Positions 5,603 through 5,656 of a stretch of 5,656 nucleotides of DNA are shown here, one piece after another. Each line of letters starts with the position of its first letter. The first letter of the stretch is position 1. This DNA comes from Bacteroidales bacterium (lineage in GTDB: Bacteria > Bacteroidota > Bacteroidia > Bacteroidales > F082): assembly GCA_900771045.1 (NCBI GenBank), contig CAAGMM010000112.1, positions 1 through 5,656 on the forward strand. Direction: 5' to 3'. The notes below the pieces were generated by a model. The model did not search any database and was not told the DNA's origin. It was given only the letters and a program-made list of their open reading frames with translations. The position numbers and the translations under genes are program-made.

Positions 5603-5656
5603 CGAAGGCGGAAGAACCGTCGCCGACAACTGCCAGATGCTCTGCCGCGAGTGCAA
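5595..5656 (+). pseudogene. HNH endonuclease fragment running off the right edge
   Basis: In the frame beginning 5595, directly after a TGA at 5592-5594, the translation is QTNEGGRTVADNCQMLCREC, then a partial codon pair consistent with N. GGRTV-DN-QMLC-xx-C is the second half of a classic HNH motif: Asn of DN and the CxxC zinc ligands are present. The preceding D-H half and any start codon are missing, since that space holds the end of the restriction gene (stop 5600-5602). From about 5603 the sequence is clearly GC-richer than the 5 kb before it and resembles the left flank. This is best read as a chromosomal or older gene cut by the island, with its 3' part continuing outside the window. 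Confidence 0.65.

Overview
The window looks like a defence-type accessory island in a member of the Bacteroidota, probably the Bacteroidales. Three things point there. The left edge is the C-terminus of an M20 dipeptidase of a type common in that group. Two promoter candidates fit the Bacteroidota -7 consensus TAnnTTTG, one with a TTTG element 20 nt upstream. Starts are preceded by A-rich sequence instead of Shine-Dalgarno sites. Base composition is mosaic: the left ~200 bases and the last ~53 bases are clearly GC-richer than the AT-rich middle, as expected if accessory DNA sits between two chromosomal flanks.

Layout: (1) 1-170, end of the M20 peptidase gene. (2) 171-3190, an array of three genes, all on the + strand: a RhuM-family protein with an apparent internal in-frame deletion (278-781), then two tandem diverged DUF1016/YhcG-type PD-(D/E)XK nuclease genes (854-1861 and 1997-3007). 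A ~35-55 bp AT-rich repeat sits ahead of each of these genes and again ahead of the next gene. (3) 3191-5602, a wrecked type II restriction-modification pair. The C5-cytosine methyltransferase keeps motifs I and IV but stops just after the catalytic Pro-Cys motif. The PD-(D/E)XK endonuclease keeps its catalytic core and C-terminus but has no N-terminus or usable start. Between the stumps lies ~1.0 kb of unrelated sequence carrying an intact HNH endonuclease gene (3730-4464) and, convergent with it and overlapping by 4 bp, a 57-residue very acidic small protein (4461-4634, minus) with a good promoter. (4) 5603-5656, a GC-rich fragment of a second HNH endonuclease, fused directly to the end of the restriction gene remnant.

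How it fits together: the array is probably a site of repeated gene gain and loss. RhuM, DUF1016 and R-M genes are typical of defence islands, and the shared leader repeat is a plausible homology patch for exchange. The simplest history of the R-M segment is that one replacement event removed the 3' part of the methyltransferase gene and the 5' part of the endonuclease gene together, leaving the HNH/small-protein pair. That would inactivate nuclease and protective methylase at once, so no unprotected nuclease would remain. Functional assignments rest on motifs read by eye; no database search was run.
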